Shown here: piece after piece, positions 19,264-30,046 of the stretch | Numbering within the stretch: position 1 is the first letter of the stretch | Layout of the letters: every line of letters begins with the position of its first letter | Assembly (NCBI RefSeq): GCF_963259705.1 | Contig: NC_081861.1 | Span: 102,419,726-102,483,725, forward strand | Source: Myotis daubentonii | Lineage: Eukaryota > Chordata > Mammalia > Chiroptera > Vespertilionidae | Direction of reading: 5' to 3' | DNA: 64,000 bases | Notes under the pieces: generated by a model | The model's input: the letters and a program-made list of their open reading frames with translations, nothing else | What the model was told of the DNA's origin: nothing | The model's database searches: none | Translations under genes and position numbers: made by a program

Positions 19264-22143
19264 ATGGTAACTCTGAGGCCTGGAGCTGACAAGATGGGCT
19301 TAAAGAACCTCCTGGCTCCTCAGCAGATCTGGCTCATTTTAATAGGATTTTCTCTGCTGTCTTTGGCAGAGACATACGGATTCAGTAAATGTGCACAGTA
19401 TGAATTTGACATTCACCATGTTTTCTGCATTCGGAAGAAGATCACCAACTTGACAGATGCCATTTGTGACATCCCTGGATACACTACTCACCTCAACCTG
19501 ACACAAAACCAAATTGAGGTCCTTCCTCCCCATTGCTTCACTAATTTGACTGCTCTGGTGGACTTACGACTGGAGTGGAATTCCATTTGGAAGATTGAGG
19601 AGAGGGCCTTTTGGGGACTTGAAAATTTGACCCTCTTAAATTTAGTAGAAAATAAGATTAAAATTGTGAATAGCTCCTTTGAGGGCTTGTCCAACTTGGA
19701 AACTTTGCTCCTGAGCCATAATCGAATTACCAATATTCACAAAAATGCCTTTGTCCCTCTTTTAAAATTGAAACACTTAAGTTTATCTAGAAATTTTATT
19801 ACTAATATTTCCAATATTCTTGAAGCAGTCCAGCATCTTCCATGCCTAGAATACCTTGATCTCACTAACAATAGCATCATCTCCTTGGACCACAGTCCCA
19901 GGTTATTGGCCTCACTGACCCAGCTGAGCCTGCAGGGGAACAAACTAATGGAATTAAATTTCTCTGCTTTGTCACTGCCTAATCTGACCACTCTGGATGT
20001 CTCTCGGAATAGCCATGGAGTCATTCAGAATGTTGCTCTGGAAACTTTACCCCAGCTGAGGAGCTTGAATCTAAGTGGAACATCCGTAAAACTGGAGATG
20101 CTTCCAACCAAACACCTGGAAAATCTAAGGGAAATGGACCTTAGTGCCTGGGAGTTTAGAGGTGGTCATTTAAACTTGAGCAGTGTGTGTCACCTCCTCA
20201 GACACTTGCCCATGTTACAGGTTTTGATTTTTAGAAAAAAGGCCACTGATGCAGGAGACATAAAACACCTTGCCAACTGTACCAGGCTTTTGTTCCTCGA
20301 CCTGAGACAAAATAATAATCTGGTTCACCTCAATGACAGTGAGTTCAATGCTATGCCCAGCCTTCAAAGGCTGAATCTAAATAACTGCAAACTTTCCTTT
20401 GTCAGCAACCGGACCTGGAGTGCCCTCCAGAACTTAACAGCCCTAGATCTGAGCTACAACAAGTTTGAAAGATTTCCAGATTTTGCATTTTCACCCTTGA
20501 GATACCTACAATCTCTTTTCCTCTCTAGAAATCCCATCACAGAACTCAATGATATGGCCTTCTATGGGCTGTATTCTTTGAAGGAGCTCAACTTGGCTTG
20601 GTGCTGGATAGTGAAAATTGACAAGTATGCCTTTGCTCACTTTCCAAATTTGGAGAGTTTAGATCTTGGAGGCAACAATATTAGGACTCTAAAACGCAGA
20701 ACTTTTCAGTCTCTGAAGAAACTCCAAGTTCTGATTCTCTCCCAGAACCGCCTGAATATTATAGAGAAGTATGCATTTTCAGGTCTAACTTATCTCTATA
20801 AACTTGACCTAGCAAAGAATATCTTGTCAAATATTGGGACAGGCATTTTCTTGGGCCTTGAAAATCTAGAAGTTTTGAATCTCAGTTTTAATGAAATTAC
20901 ATATGAAACTACCAGGACCTTGCTATCTCCTCCATTTATGAAGCTCAAGTCTTTGAAACAACTCAACCTAGAAGGACAAATGCATGGGATTCAGGTTGTT
21001 CCAACCAACTTCTTCCAAGGACTGAATGGCTTGCAGGAGCTACTACTAGGCAAAAATCCCATGGTATTCTTGGACCATCTCCAATTTGATTCCCTTACTA
21101 ATCTCACAAAGTTGGATATCTCGGGAACAAAATCTGGAGACCGAAGTCTCTATTTAAATATTTCCTTATTCCAAAAACTCAAAAAACTAAGAATGCTGCG
21201 CCTGGAAAACAATAACATTGAGTCCCTGACTCCTGGCATGTTCTCTGGCTTAGAAAGCCTTCAGATCTTCTCTTTAAGATTCAACAACCTAAAAGTCATT
21301 AATCAAAGTCATCTGGAGAACCTGACGTCACTGATGTTCTTTGATATCTATGGGAATAAACTTCAGTGCAACTGTGACAATGTGTGGTTCAAGAACTGGT
21401 CAATAAACTCAGAAAATGTCCATATCCCTTACCTCCAGAGCTATCACTGTCAGCCAAATACCCAGAATTTGTTGATAGATTTTGATGATGCAATGTGTAA
21501 TTTTGATCTAGGAAAGGTTTACTTCCTCTGCTCCTTCACTCTCACCCTCACAACCATGGTTGTCTCTTGGTTCAGTGCCAAGATAACGTCATCTCTAAGG
21601 TATGGGCTCTACATATTTCGAGCCTGGTTCCAGGCCAAGTGGCATAGGACAGAGAAGGAATTCATCTATGATGCCTTTGTCTCTTTCACTGCCACTGATG
21701 AACAGTGGGTATATGAAGAGCTTGTTCCAGCCCTAGAAGAAGGTGGCCAGCCCACCTTTAAGCTCTGTCTTCACCACCGGGACTTTGAACCAGGTATAGA
21801 TATCTTTGAGAACATACAGAATGCCATCAACACCAGCCGAAAAACTTTGTGTGTGGTAAGTAACCACTACCTGCGCAGTGAATGGTGCTGCCTTGAAGTA
21901 CAGCTTGCCAGCATCAAGATGTTCTATGAGCATGAGGATGTTATCATCTTGATCTTCTTGGAAGAGATCCCAAACTATAAGTTATCCACCTACCACCGAC
22001 TGAGGAAACTTGTGAATAGGCAGACATTTATCACCTGGCCAGACAGTGTACATGAGAGGCCACTCTTCTGGGCACGTATTAGAAATGCACTGGGCAACAA
22101 ATCTGTGGAGAAAGACAGTGCACAGCTAATTGTGATTGAATGA
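19264..22143 (+). CDS. TLR13: Toll-like receptor 13
   Basis: Endosomal innate receptor for a conserved bacterial 23S rRNA sequence, signalling through MyD88. The frame is 959 codons without stop or frameshift, and an in-frame TAA lies upstream in the same exon. ATG codon 11 (19294, AAGATGG) has a stronger Kozak context and directly precedes the hydrophobic signal peptide (LILIGFSLLSLAETYG), so the true protein may be 949 residues. More than 20 LxxLxLxxN-type leucine-rich repeats follow, then an LRRCT cap with paired cysteines (about 695-745), a membrane helix (about 752-772) and a TIR domain (about 798-945). The TIR has box 1 YDAFVSF, the BB-loop HRDFEPG with its proline, and a final FW box. 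I identify TLR13 rather than TLR11 or TLR12 from the overall sequence, including the Cys-rich TIR stretch RSEWCCLEVQLAS. Expression should depend on a promoter outside this exon. Human has no functional TLR13, and I recall it described as a pseudogene in a fruit bat. Confidence 0.95.
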   Translation: MVTLRPGADKMGLKNLLAPQQIWLILIGFSLLSLAETYGFSKCAQYEFDIHHVFCIRKKITNLTDAICDIPGYTTHLNLTQNQIEVLPPHCFTNLTALVDLRLEWNSIWKIEERAFWGLENLTLLNLVENKIKIVNSSFEGLSNLETLLLSHNRITNIHKNAFVPLLKLKHLSLSRNFITNISNILEAVQHLPCLEYLDLTNNSIISLDHSPRLLASLTQLSLQGNKLMELNFSALSLPNLTTLDVSRNSHGVIQNVALETLPQLRSLNLSGTSVKLEMLPTKHLENLREMDLSAWEFRGGHLNLSSVCHLLRHLPMLQVLIFRKKATDAGDIKHLANCTRLLFLDLRQNNNLVHLNDSEFNAMPSLQRLNLNNCKLSFVSNRTWSALQNLTALDLSYNKFERFPDFAFSPLRYLQSLFLSRNPITELNDMAFYGLYSLKELNLAWCWIVKIDKYAFAHFPNLESLDLGGNNIRTLKRRTFQSLKKLQVLILSQNRLNIIEKYAFSGLTYLYKLDLAKNILSNIGTGIFLGLENLEVLNLSFNEITYETTRTLLSPPFMKLKSLKQLNLEGQMHGIQVVPTNFFQGLNGLQELLLGKNPMVFLDHLQFDSLTNLTKLDISGTKSGDRSLYLNISLFQKLKKLRMLRLENNNIESLTPGMFSGLESLQIFSLRFNNLKVINQSHLENLTSLMFFDIYGNKLQCNCDNVWFKNWSINSENVHIPYLQSYHCQPNTQNLLIDFDDAMCNFDLGKVYFLCSFTLTLTTMVVSWFSAKITSSLRYGLYIFRAWFQAKWHRTEKEFIYDAFVSFTATDEQWVYEELVPALEEGGQPTFKLCLHHRDFEPGIDIFENIQNAINTSRKTLCVVSNHYLRSEWCCLEVQLASIKMFYEHEDVIILIFLEEIPNYKLSTYHRLRKLVNRQTFITWPDSVHERPLFWARIRNALGNKSVEKDSAQLIVIE

Positions 22144-22504
22144 CCAGAGGTCTATGTGACCTTAAAGCTAATGTTGCCCAAGTTATGTATAGGCTGAGAG
22201 TGTGACTGAATGTACCTGTTGTACAGGGAAAGGATGAGCTGCTCATGACCATCAGACCTAGGGTAATTTGGTTAATGTCCATTGGACAATTGGAAGAATG
22301 AAGGAGGGAGGGCTGCTTGAGGAAGCTTCAAGAACAGTGTCCCCACTCTAGGGGAATGGATATCTGGCAAGTATATCTGCTTTATTAAGGGGAAGACTTG
22401 GGAGACAAGTCACCTAAAAGTATGGGGATCAGGAGAGCCCTCATATGTGCTTGAGAAAATTGTTAAACTAATTTCTCCAAGTCAGTTCTGTGAAGGTAGA
22501 TAGG
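22144..22504 (+). other. TLR13: Probable TLR13 3' UTR
   Basis: Non-repetitive sequence directly after the stop codon with no canonical AATAAA. The first AATAAA downstream is at 22829-22834, inside retroviral R sequence. Confidence 0.45.
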
Positions 22505-22862
22505 ATTGGCTCTCTTGCACACACTCTACTCCAAGGAGTAAGGCCATGCCATTCCCTTTCTCCTTCTCTTCCCCCACAGGCAAGTATCCCCCAACCTCTA
22601 AGGGACCCCATGAAACTTGCAAACAGGGTAGATTGTCTGCTGCAGCTCATTCTGGGCTAACCCCCTCAACCTGTCTCCAAGGCCCCCTTTTCTCTGACTT
22701 CCCAGTGAGCTAACGAAGCCCAGCCATTTTCTCTCTCTCGACTGGCCTACTCCTCGTTTGGAATGTAAGCAGCCTGGCTGTTTTGTCTCACACTCAGCTG
22801 GCACGTGCCTTGTTTGGAATGTATCTTCAATAAAACCCATTTTGCTTTACTTTTGTTTTTGT
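22505..22862 (+). mobile_element. 5' LTR remnant (R-U5 part) of ERV1-like provirus
   Basis: Aligns by eye with the 3' part of the LTR at 33705-34340 (shared aggccatgccatt, cctctaagggaccccatga, gacttcccagtgagcta, tgtttggaatgtatcttcaa). U3 is absent. A segment of about 60 bp near 22755-22815 is extra relative to the other copy and repeats a tttggaatgta motif. Confidence 0.7.
22829..22834 (+). terminator. AATAAA polyadenylation signal in the ERV R region
   Basis: Canonical signal, 686 bp after the TLR13 stop codon, at the position equivalent to the AATAAA near 34311 in the 3' LTR. A likely but unproven site for TLR13 mRNA 3' processing. Confidence 0.5.
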
Positions 22863-25290
22863 TGACCTTAAAATCTTTTCTGCATCAACAAAAAGAACTG
22901 AGGCCCCAGCCAGGAACCCCAGTCAGTAACATCTTTGTGGCACTGTGACTCAGATTGCACAAACCATAAGTCTTCTGGCCATGAGGCTGGAGAAAGGGCT
23001 GTTTTACTCTTCCCTCTTGTCCAGGATTGGGAAGGCAAGGCAGTAGTTCTAGTTAAAGGGGGAGAATTGCCTGCAAGCAGAAAACTAAAGCAACTGTGAG
23101 TGCCTGGGGATGACCTGGCACCGACGCTACAAGGCACATCTTCCCTCCAGAGTGCAAACAGACACTCTCAGGTGACTGAGGGTCATTGTGGAGGTGTCTA
23201 AGGGTCTCCCTTGTGATGTGTAAGGGCTTAACAGGGACTCCAGAATACAACTGTAATTAAACTTTGACCCATCTGGTGGGTGCATATAAGGTTTGGTCAC
23301 CAGCACTCCGGGTCCTCACTCCCTTGTTTTAAACAGCCGTGAGAGAAACTGAGACATGTAAAAGGATAGAGGATGACCATCAAGTGTCATGGCCTTTGAG
23401 AGCCTCCTCCAAAAGCAGCATACTTTTACCCACCACATTGATCCCCAAAAATTCCACTTGCAGTCATAACCCCCCACGCCCACATTATCAACATATAATT
23501 CTGTCATCCATGCGTTGTTATGATTTAATATGCCTTGCCTGCCCAACCAGACTGCTTGATCTACACTCTTAACGGGAAGTACCATGGAAGAATTTATACT
23601 TTATCATGGGTTATGGCAGGCACAGTGTTCTCACAATCCGGACAATGTAAGAACTCTCAGAGTAGGGGTCCACCCTGTTGGGGTGGATCCTAGAAAGATT
23701 GGTGGAAATGGCATAAACATCATCAAAAGAATAGGAGACACACAGACTAAAGATATTATATAGAAGTCCAAGGTACAAGAAAACTAGATGGTAAAAGGAA
23801 CCCTAAATTTACCTCAAACCATTAGTTCTTCCACTTATGGGCTACTACCTTATTTACTCTTTTAGCAAAACCCTCCTCTATCTATAGAATGCCTTTATCC
23901 TGTTATCTCCTCTGGACACACTAGCTCTATTTTTCTCCCCTGCTCCTTTGTCCTGGTCCAGAAGACTTGCCTGTTCCAAGATTCCCAGGCTTATCCCACC
24001 CCAACCAGGTCTATGGAAACTTACAACACCGGGTAAGGTTTCACTTCCCTTCCCCTGAGATTATGGTGAGATCACATGGTCTCATCCCTGCTAGATGCCT
24101 GAGATGTCACTGGGATACTAGGCTCTGGACTTGACCCCAGGATGCTGGGCTTTCTACTTCCTAACCTTTTCTTCCTTCCAGATGGAGAATTGACAAACTA
24201 TACCAGACAGGAGTCCCCTAGCCTATATCGTTTTTTATTGTTTTATTGCTTAAAGTATTACAAAGGGTATTACCTATGTGTCCTTTTTTTCCCCTGCCCT
24301 TGACAATCTCCTGGCCTCCCCTACCCCGCCCCCCGAGTGTCTTATGTCCATTGGTTATGCTTATATGCATGCATACAAGTCCTTCGGTTGATCTCTTACC
24401 CCCCTCCCTCCTGCCCCCCAACCCTCCCTGGCCTTCCCGCTGCAGTTTGACAATCAGTTTGAGGCAGCTCTGCCTCTGTATCTATTATTGTTCATAAGTT
24501 TATAATGGTCTTTATTATCCATGAATGAGTGAGATCATGTGGTATTTTTCCTTCATTGACTCCCTAGCCTATATCTTGGCTAACTGGGCACAATTTGATC
24601 TCCACACCTTAAAAAAAAGACTAATTTTCAATTGTAATTCGGTCTATCCAAATTATAAGCTCAACAATGGGGAATCATGGCCTCAAAATGGGAGCATTAA
24701 TCATAACACCATCCTTCAATTGGATCTTTTCTGCAAGTGACAGGGCAAACAGTCAGAAATCCCTTATGTCCAGATATATCTCCTATTATAAGAATAGGAG
24801 ACTCTCCTCTGGAAATGTAAATTGACTACCTTGGCTGTATTACAGCCAGACAAAGACTCTATCTCACAACACTGTGCTAATGGCCCACAATAATCCCCCA
24901 GCTACACCCTCATCCCATTACCTAAACCTTATCTCTATCCTGGGCTGCCTCCATACCCTGAAAAAAATTCCCTGTCATCAGAGATGGAAAATCCAAGACC
25001 AACCCTACCTACCCACGCCAGGGGAATGTGGCCCACTGCTTGTCCATAAACACTTCTCACTTGTAGCCAAACTCTGTAAGATATAGAACTCTTCTAAAGC
25101 TAGTAAATGTCTAACCAGAAGCAAACATAGAGTTGCTCCAAGGGTGTTTCTCCTTCTCAATGACAATTTTGGAGAAGTTGAAATTATCATAAAAATGGAA
25201 GCCACTAAGGTCCTTGTAAATACTGGGGCTACTTTATCTATTTCTAACTACACCCAACTTAAGTTGCCTCCTCCTTCAGAGTAAAGCTAC
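22863..25290 (+). mobile_element. ERV1-like internal remnant (leader, gag, protease), decayed
   Basis: Retroviral internal sequence between the two LTR parts, full of stops and frameshifts. The clearest landmark is at about 25164-25285, where a protease-type frame carries the aspartyl-protease motif with the catalytic D replaced by N (VNTGAT) and is then cut short by a stop. The upstream parts (23300-24215 and 24576-25150) fit gag in position and composition, but I can assign no subdomain. An L1 fragment (24230-24561) interrupts it. It is non-functional. Confidence 0.6.
24230..24561 (-). mobile_element. L1 3' fragment inside the ERV
   Basis: Antisense L1 3' UTR (ttgcttaaagtattacaaag at the tail). 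The 14-bp duplication ccctagcctatatc lies at 24216-24229 and 24562-24575. Confidence 0.88.
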
Positions 25291-26265
25291 TTTCAAAATA
25301 TTTTTATTATTATTTATTTTTTAAACTTTATTGTTGAAAGTATTACATATGTCCATCTTTTCCCCCACTACCTCTCCCAGCCTGCCCCCACACCCCACCC
25401 AAGGCCTTCAACCCCTCATTGTCTGTGTCCATGTCTGAGGCTTTGCTGCCTATGGTTTCTTCTAAGATTTTTATTGTTGCACCACTTACATCTAAGTCTT
25501 TTACCCATTTTGAGTTTATTTTTAGGTATGGTGTAAGTTGATGGTCTAGTTTCATTTTTTGCATGTATCTTTCCAATTTTGCCAACACCATTTATTGAAG
25601 AGACTGTCATGACTCCATTGTATACTCTTGCCTCTTTTGCCAAATATTAATTGAACATAATGGCTTGGGTCAATTTCTAAGTTTTCTGTTCTATTCCATT
25701 GGCCTGTATGCCTGTTCTTGTTCCAGTACCAGGCTGTTTTGAGTACAATAGCTTTATAGTACAACTTGATATCTGGTATCCCTCCAAGGGTGTTATTCTT
25801 TCTCAACATTGCTGCGGCTATTTGGGGTCTTTTATGATTCTACATAAATTTTTGGAGAGTTTGTTCTAGGTATCTGAAATATGCCATTGGTATTTTAATA
25901 GGGATTGCATTGAATATATAGATTATTTTAGGTAGCATGGACATTTTAATTATATTGATTCTACCAATCCATAGACACAGTATACTCTTACACTTGTTTA
26001 TAACTTTTTCTATCTCTTTTTCCAACATCCTGTAGTTTTCTGAGTACAGATCTTTTACCTCCTTGGTTAAGTTTATTCCTACATATTTTTAAATGTATTT
26101 TTATTGATTTTAGAGAGGAAGGGAGAGGGAGAGAGAGATAGAAACATCAATGATGAGAGAGAATCATTGGTTGGCTGCCTCCTGCAGGCCCCAACAGGGG
26201 ATCAAGCCCACAACCCAGGCATGTGCCCTTGACTGGAATTGAAACCGAGACCCTTCCGTCCGAAT

Positions 26266-28455
26266 TCTTTTTTTTTTTTCCAATTAAATCTTTATTGTTC
26301 AGATTATTACATTAGTTACTCTTTTTTCCCCACCATAACTCCCCTCCACCCAGTTCCCACCCCACCCTCAGCCCTCACTCCCCACCCACTGTCCTCATCC
26401 ATAAGTGCACGATTATTGTCCAATCTCTTCCCTCACCCCCACACCCCTTTCCCCCCGCAAGAACAGTCAGTCCATTCCCTTTCTATGTCCCTGATTCTAT
26501 TACAATCACCAGTTCATACTGTTCATCAGATTATTTATTCATTTGATTTTTAGATTCACTTGCTGATAGATGTGTATTTGTTGTTCATAATTTGTATCTT
26601 TATCTTTTTCTTCTTCTTCCTCTTCTTAAAGGATACCTTTCAGCATTTCATATAATACTGGTTTGGTGGTGATGAACTCCTTTAGCTTTTTCTTATCTGT
26701 GAAGCTCTTTATCTGACCTTCAATTCTGAATGATAGCTTTGCTGGATAAAGTAGTCTTGGTTGTAGGTTCTTGGTATTCATCACTTTGAATATTTCTTGC
26801 CACTCCCTTCTGGCCTGCAAAGTTTCTGTTGAGAAATCAGCTGACAGTCGTATGGGTACGCCCTTGTAAGCAACTGATTTTCTTTCTCTTGCTGCTTTTA
26901 GGATTCTCTCTTTGTCTTTTGCTCTTGGCATTTTAATTATGATGTGTCTTGGTGTGGTCCTTTTTGGATTCCTTTTGTTTGGGGTTCTCTGCGCTTCCTA
27001 GACTTGTAAGTCTATTTCTTTCACCAGGTGGGGGAAGTTTTCTGTCATTATTTCTTCAAATAGGTTTTCAATATCTTGCTCTCTCTCATCTTCTGGCACC
27101 CCTATAATTCCGATGATGGTACGCTTGAAGCTGTCCCAGAGGCTCCTTACACTGTCTTCGTATTTTTGGATTCTTTTTTCATTTTGCTTTTCCAGTTGGG
27201 TGTTTTTTGCTTCTTTGTATTTCAAATCCTTGACTTGATTCTTGCGACCCTCTGGTCTGTTATTGGGAGTCTGTATAATATTCTTTATTTCAGTCAGTGT
27301 ATGCTTAATTTCTAGTTGGTTCTTTATCACAACATCGAGGGTCTCATTAGATTTCCTGAGGATCTCACTACATTTATCGGCGGTCTCATCAGTCTTTTCG
27401 AGGGCCTTATTAAATTTATCGGCGGCTTCTAGACAGTTCTTTAAAGACCTTAAAAGTGTGGTTTTGAACTCTATATCCAACAGTTTGCTTTCCTCCAATT
27501 CTGTTGTTTGTGTCCTGTTTCTTTGTCTCGGCATTTTTTATGCTTCGCTGTGTCCATAAAGTGCCTTTCTGTGCTAAGTGTCCCAATTACCTGAGGTAGA
27601 CACTCTTGGTGCACCCTCTTGTGGGCTTTGTTCACAGTCTTGTTGTAGTTAAGCCTTGATTGTTGTAGTTATCACTGTGAGGAATTGACCTCCAGGCCAA
27701 TTGGCTGTGAGAATCAGCTGTGTCTGCAGTGGGAGAACTTCTGTGCTGGAGACACCCCTCTGGGGCTAGACTTGCTTCGATGGGGCTTTGGTGCTCACTG
27801 AGTCTGCCCCCTGAGTGTGTCTTTCATGGTTCCACGGAGCTGCAAACTGGATGGTCCCACTCTGACCTCTGGGCTTCCTGGCTCCTGGATCTCTAGGGAG
27901 GTGCTAATCTAGCCTCTGCCTGAGGCTATCCAGAACAAGTCTCCCTGCAGGGCTTGGGCGGGGCGGGTCCCACGGGATCAACAGGGCAGGGTTAGCAATT
28001 ATAGCTGCTCTCAGTCTTGCCCTCAGAGGCTCTGCTTCTCAGTGTCCTAGTAATCGCTGCAAGCCCCTCGGAGAGAAAGCTGCCCTAGGGTTCTGAGTGA
28101 TGCCAGACAGTGCTGCTTCTCCCATATGAGTCTGGGTCCCTAGAGACTCGCACGGAACTGGAGCTCAGAGCCTGAGACTCCCTCCCGATTGAAAACGACA
28201 ACTGCGCCCTCAGCCACCAGCCCACTCTGCATGCACTCTGCATGCACTCTGCACCTTAGTATTTTACTTCAACACTGCGCCTCCTCTGAGTCTCGGTATG
28301 TTTTTCCTCTTTCCTCCTAGTTGTAGAACTTCCACTCAGCCAGCCTTCCTGTGGTTCTGGATGATGTCCATTCCGTCTTTTAGTTGTATTTTTGAAGTGG
28401 TTGTTCGAGGCAGCAAACTCCAGTGTTTACCTATGCCGCCATCTTGGTTTTTTCA
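26266..28455 (-). mobile_element. Full-length ORF1-only L1 derivative (HAL1-like), copy 2
   Basis: From its 5' end: the 5' UTR with ccaagatggcggcatagg (minus, near 28445), ORF1 (27534-26626), then the G-rich 3' UTR and A-tail at 26266. No ORF2. It lies inside an antisense SINE. Its target duplication is not clean. Confidence 0.85.
26626..27534 (-). pseudogene. HAL1-like ORF1, copy 2, one nonsense codon
   Basis: 302-codon frame starting MPRQRNRTQT. A TAG at 27000-26998 follows LQV; everything on both sides is in one frame. The coiled coil is longer than in the copies at 15854 and 49471: an extra segment containing FNKALEKTDETADKC lengthens it by about 20 residues. The RRM-like IIGIIGVPEDE and the C-terminal ARREWQEIFKVMN are preserved. 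Confidence 0.87.
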
Positions 28456-29823
28456 TCCAGTCTGCAGTCTTATGCTCTATCCACTGAGCCAAACCAGCTA
28501 GGGCAATTCCTACATATCATATCTTAAATTTTTTTGTTGCTATGATAAATGGGATTTTTTTGTGTGTTTTGTTGTTGTTGTTCTTTTAGTTTCTTTTTTC
28601 TGTGAGTTCATTATTGGTGTATAAAAATGCCATAGATTTCTGTGTGTTAATATTGTATCCTGCTATGTTGATGAATTCATTTATTAAATCAGGAGCTTTT
28701 TGGTGGAGTCTTTAGGATTTTCTATATACAATATCATGTCATCTGTGAATGAGAGTTTTATTTCCTTTTTTCCATTTGGATGCATTTTATTTCTTCTTCT
28801 TCTCTGATTGCTATGGCTAGCACTTCTAGTACTATGTAGAACAGGAGGGGTGAAAGTGGACATCCTGTCTTGTTCCTGTTCTTAGGGGAAATGGTTTAGT
28901 TTTTGCACATTGAATATGATGTTGGCTGTAGGTTTGTCATATAAGGCTTTTATTATGTTGAGGTATGCTCTCTCTATTCCCACATTGCTGAGAGTTTTTA
29001 TCAAAAAAGGGTGTTGGATTTTGTCAAATGCTTTTCTGCATCAATTGGTATGATCATGTGATTATTTTTTTGTCTTTAAAATCTGTTAATGTGCTGTATC
29101 ACATTTATTGACTTGCAGATATTGTACCAGCCTTGCATCCCTGGAATAAATCCCACTTGGTCATGGTATATGACCTTTTTAATGTATTCTTATATCCAAT
29201 TTGCTAAAATGTTGTTGAGGATTTTAGCATCTATGTTCATCAGGGATATTGGCCTGTAATTCTCTTTCTTTGTAGTGTTTTTATCTGCCTTTGTTATTAG
29301 AGTAATGCTTGCCTCATAGAGTTTAGAACTGTTCCTTCCTCTCTAATTTTTTTGAATAGTTTGAGGAGGATAGTTTTTCTTTGAATGTTTGGTGAAAGTC
29401 CCCTGTGAAGCTGTCTAGACTAGGACTTTTGTTTGCTGGAAGATTTTTTTTTTTATTACTGCTTCAATTTCATCAGTAGTTGTCGACCTATATGGGTTTT
29501 TTAATTCTCCCTGATGGAGTTTTGGAAGATTGTATTGTTCTAAGAATATGTCCATTTTGTCAAAGTTGTCCAGTTTGTTGCAATAGAATTGTCCATAGTA
29601 ATTTTATGTGATCCTTTGTATTTCTGTGGGACCAGTTGTTACTTCACCTCTTTTGTTTCTTATTTTGTTTATTTGGTTCCTCTCTCTTTGTTTATTGATG
29701 AGTCTGGATAGAGGTTCATCAATCTAATTTATTCTTTCAAAGAACCAGCTCTTGGTTTTATTGATCTTTGTCTGTTTGGGGTGTTTTTTTTGGTCTCTAT
29801 GTCATTTATTTTCCTTTATTCTT

Positions 29824-30046
29824 TTTTTTTTTTTAAATATATTTTATTGATTTTTTACGGAGAGGAAGGGAGAGAGATAGAGAGTTAGAAACATCGATGA
29901 GAGAGAAACATCGATCAGCTGCCTCCTGCACATCTCCTACTGGGGATGTGCCCGCAACCCAGGTACATGCCCTTGACCGGAATCGAACCTGGGACCCTTC
30001 AGTCCGCAGGCTGACGCTCTATCCACTGAGCCAAACCGGTTTTGGC
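29824..30046 (-). mobile_element. VES SINE, young-looking
   Basis: Antisense copy close to the family consensus (ggaatcgaacctgggaccc). The 15-bp duplication ttttcctttattctt is at 29809-29823 and 30047-30061. Confidence 0.92.

Larger units (their letters stand above)
26087..28505 (-). mobile_element. VES SINE split by a HAL1-like element
   Basis: Antisense VES halves at 26087-26265 and 28456-28505. The SINE's own target duplication attcctacatat, taken from L1 ORF2, is at 26075-26086 and 28506-28517. Confidence 0.85.

Noticed and set aside
19264..22143. TLR11 or TLR12 as the identity of the receptor
   Set aside because: These share the family layout, but the ectodomain and TIR sequence agree with TLR13 throughout as I know it, including the C-terminus ending LIVIE.
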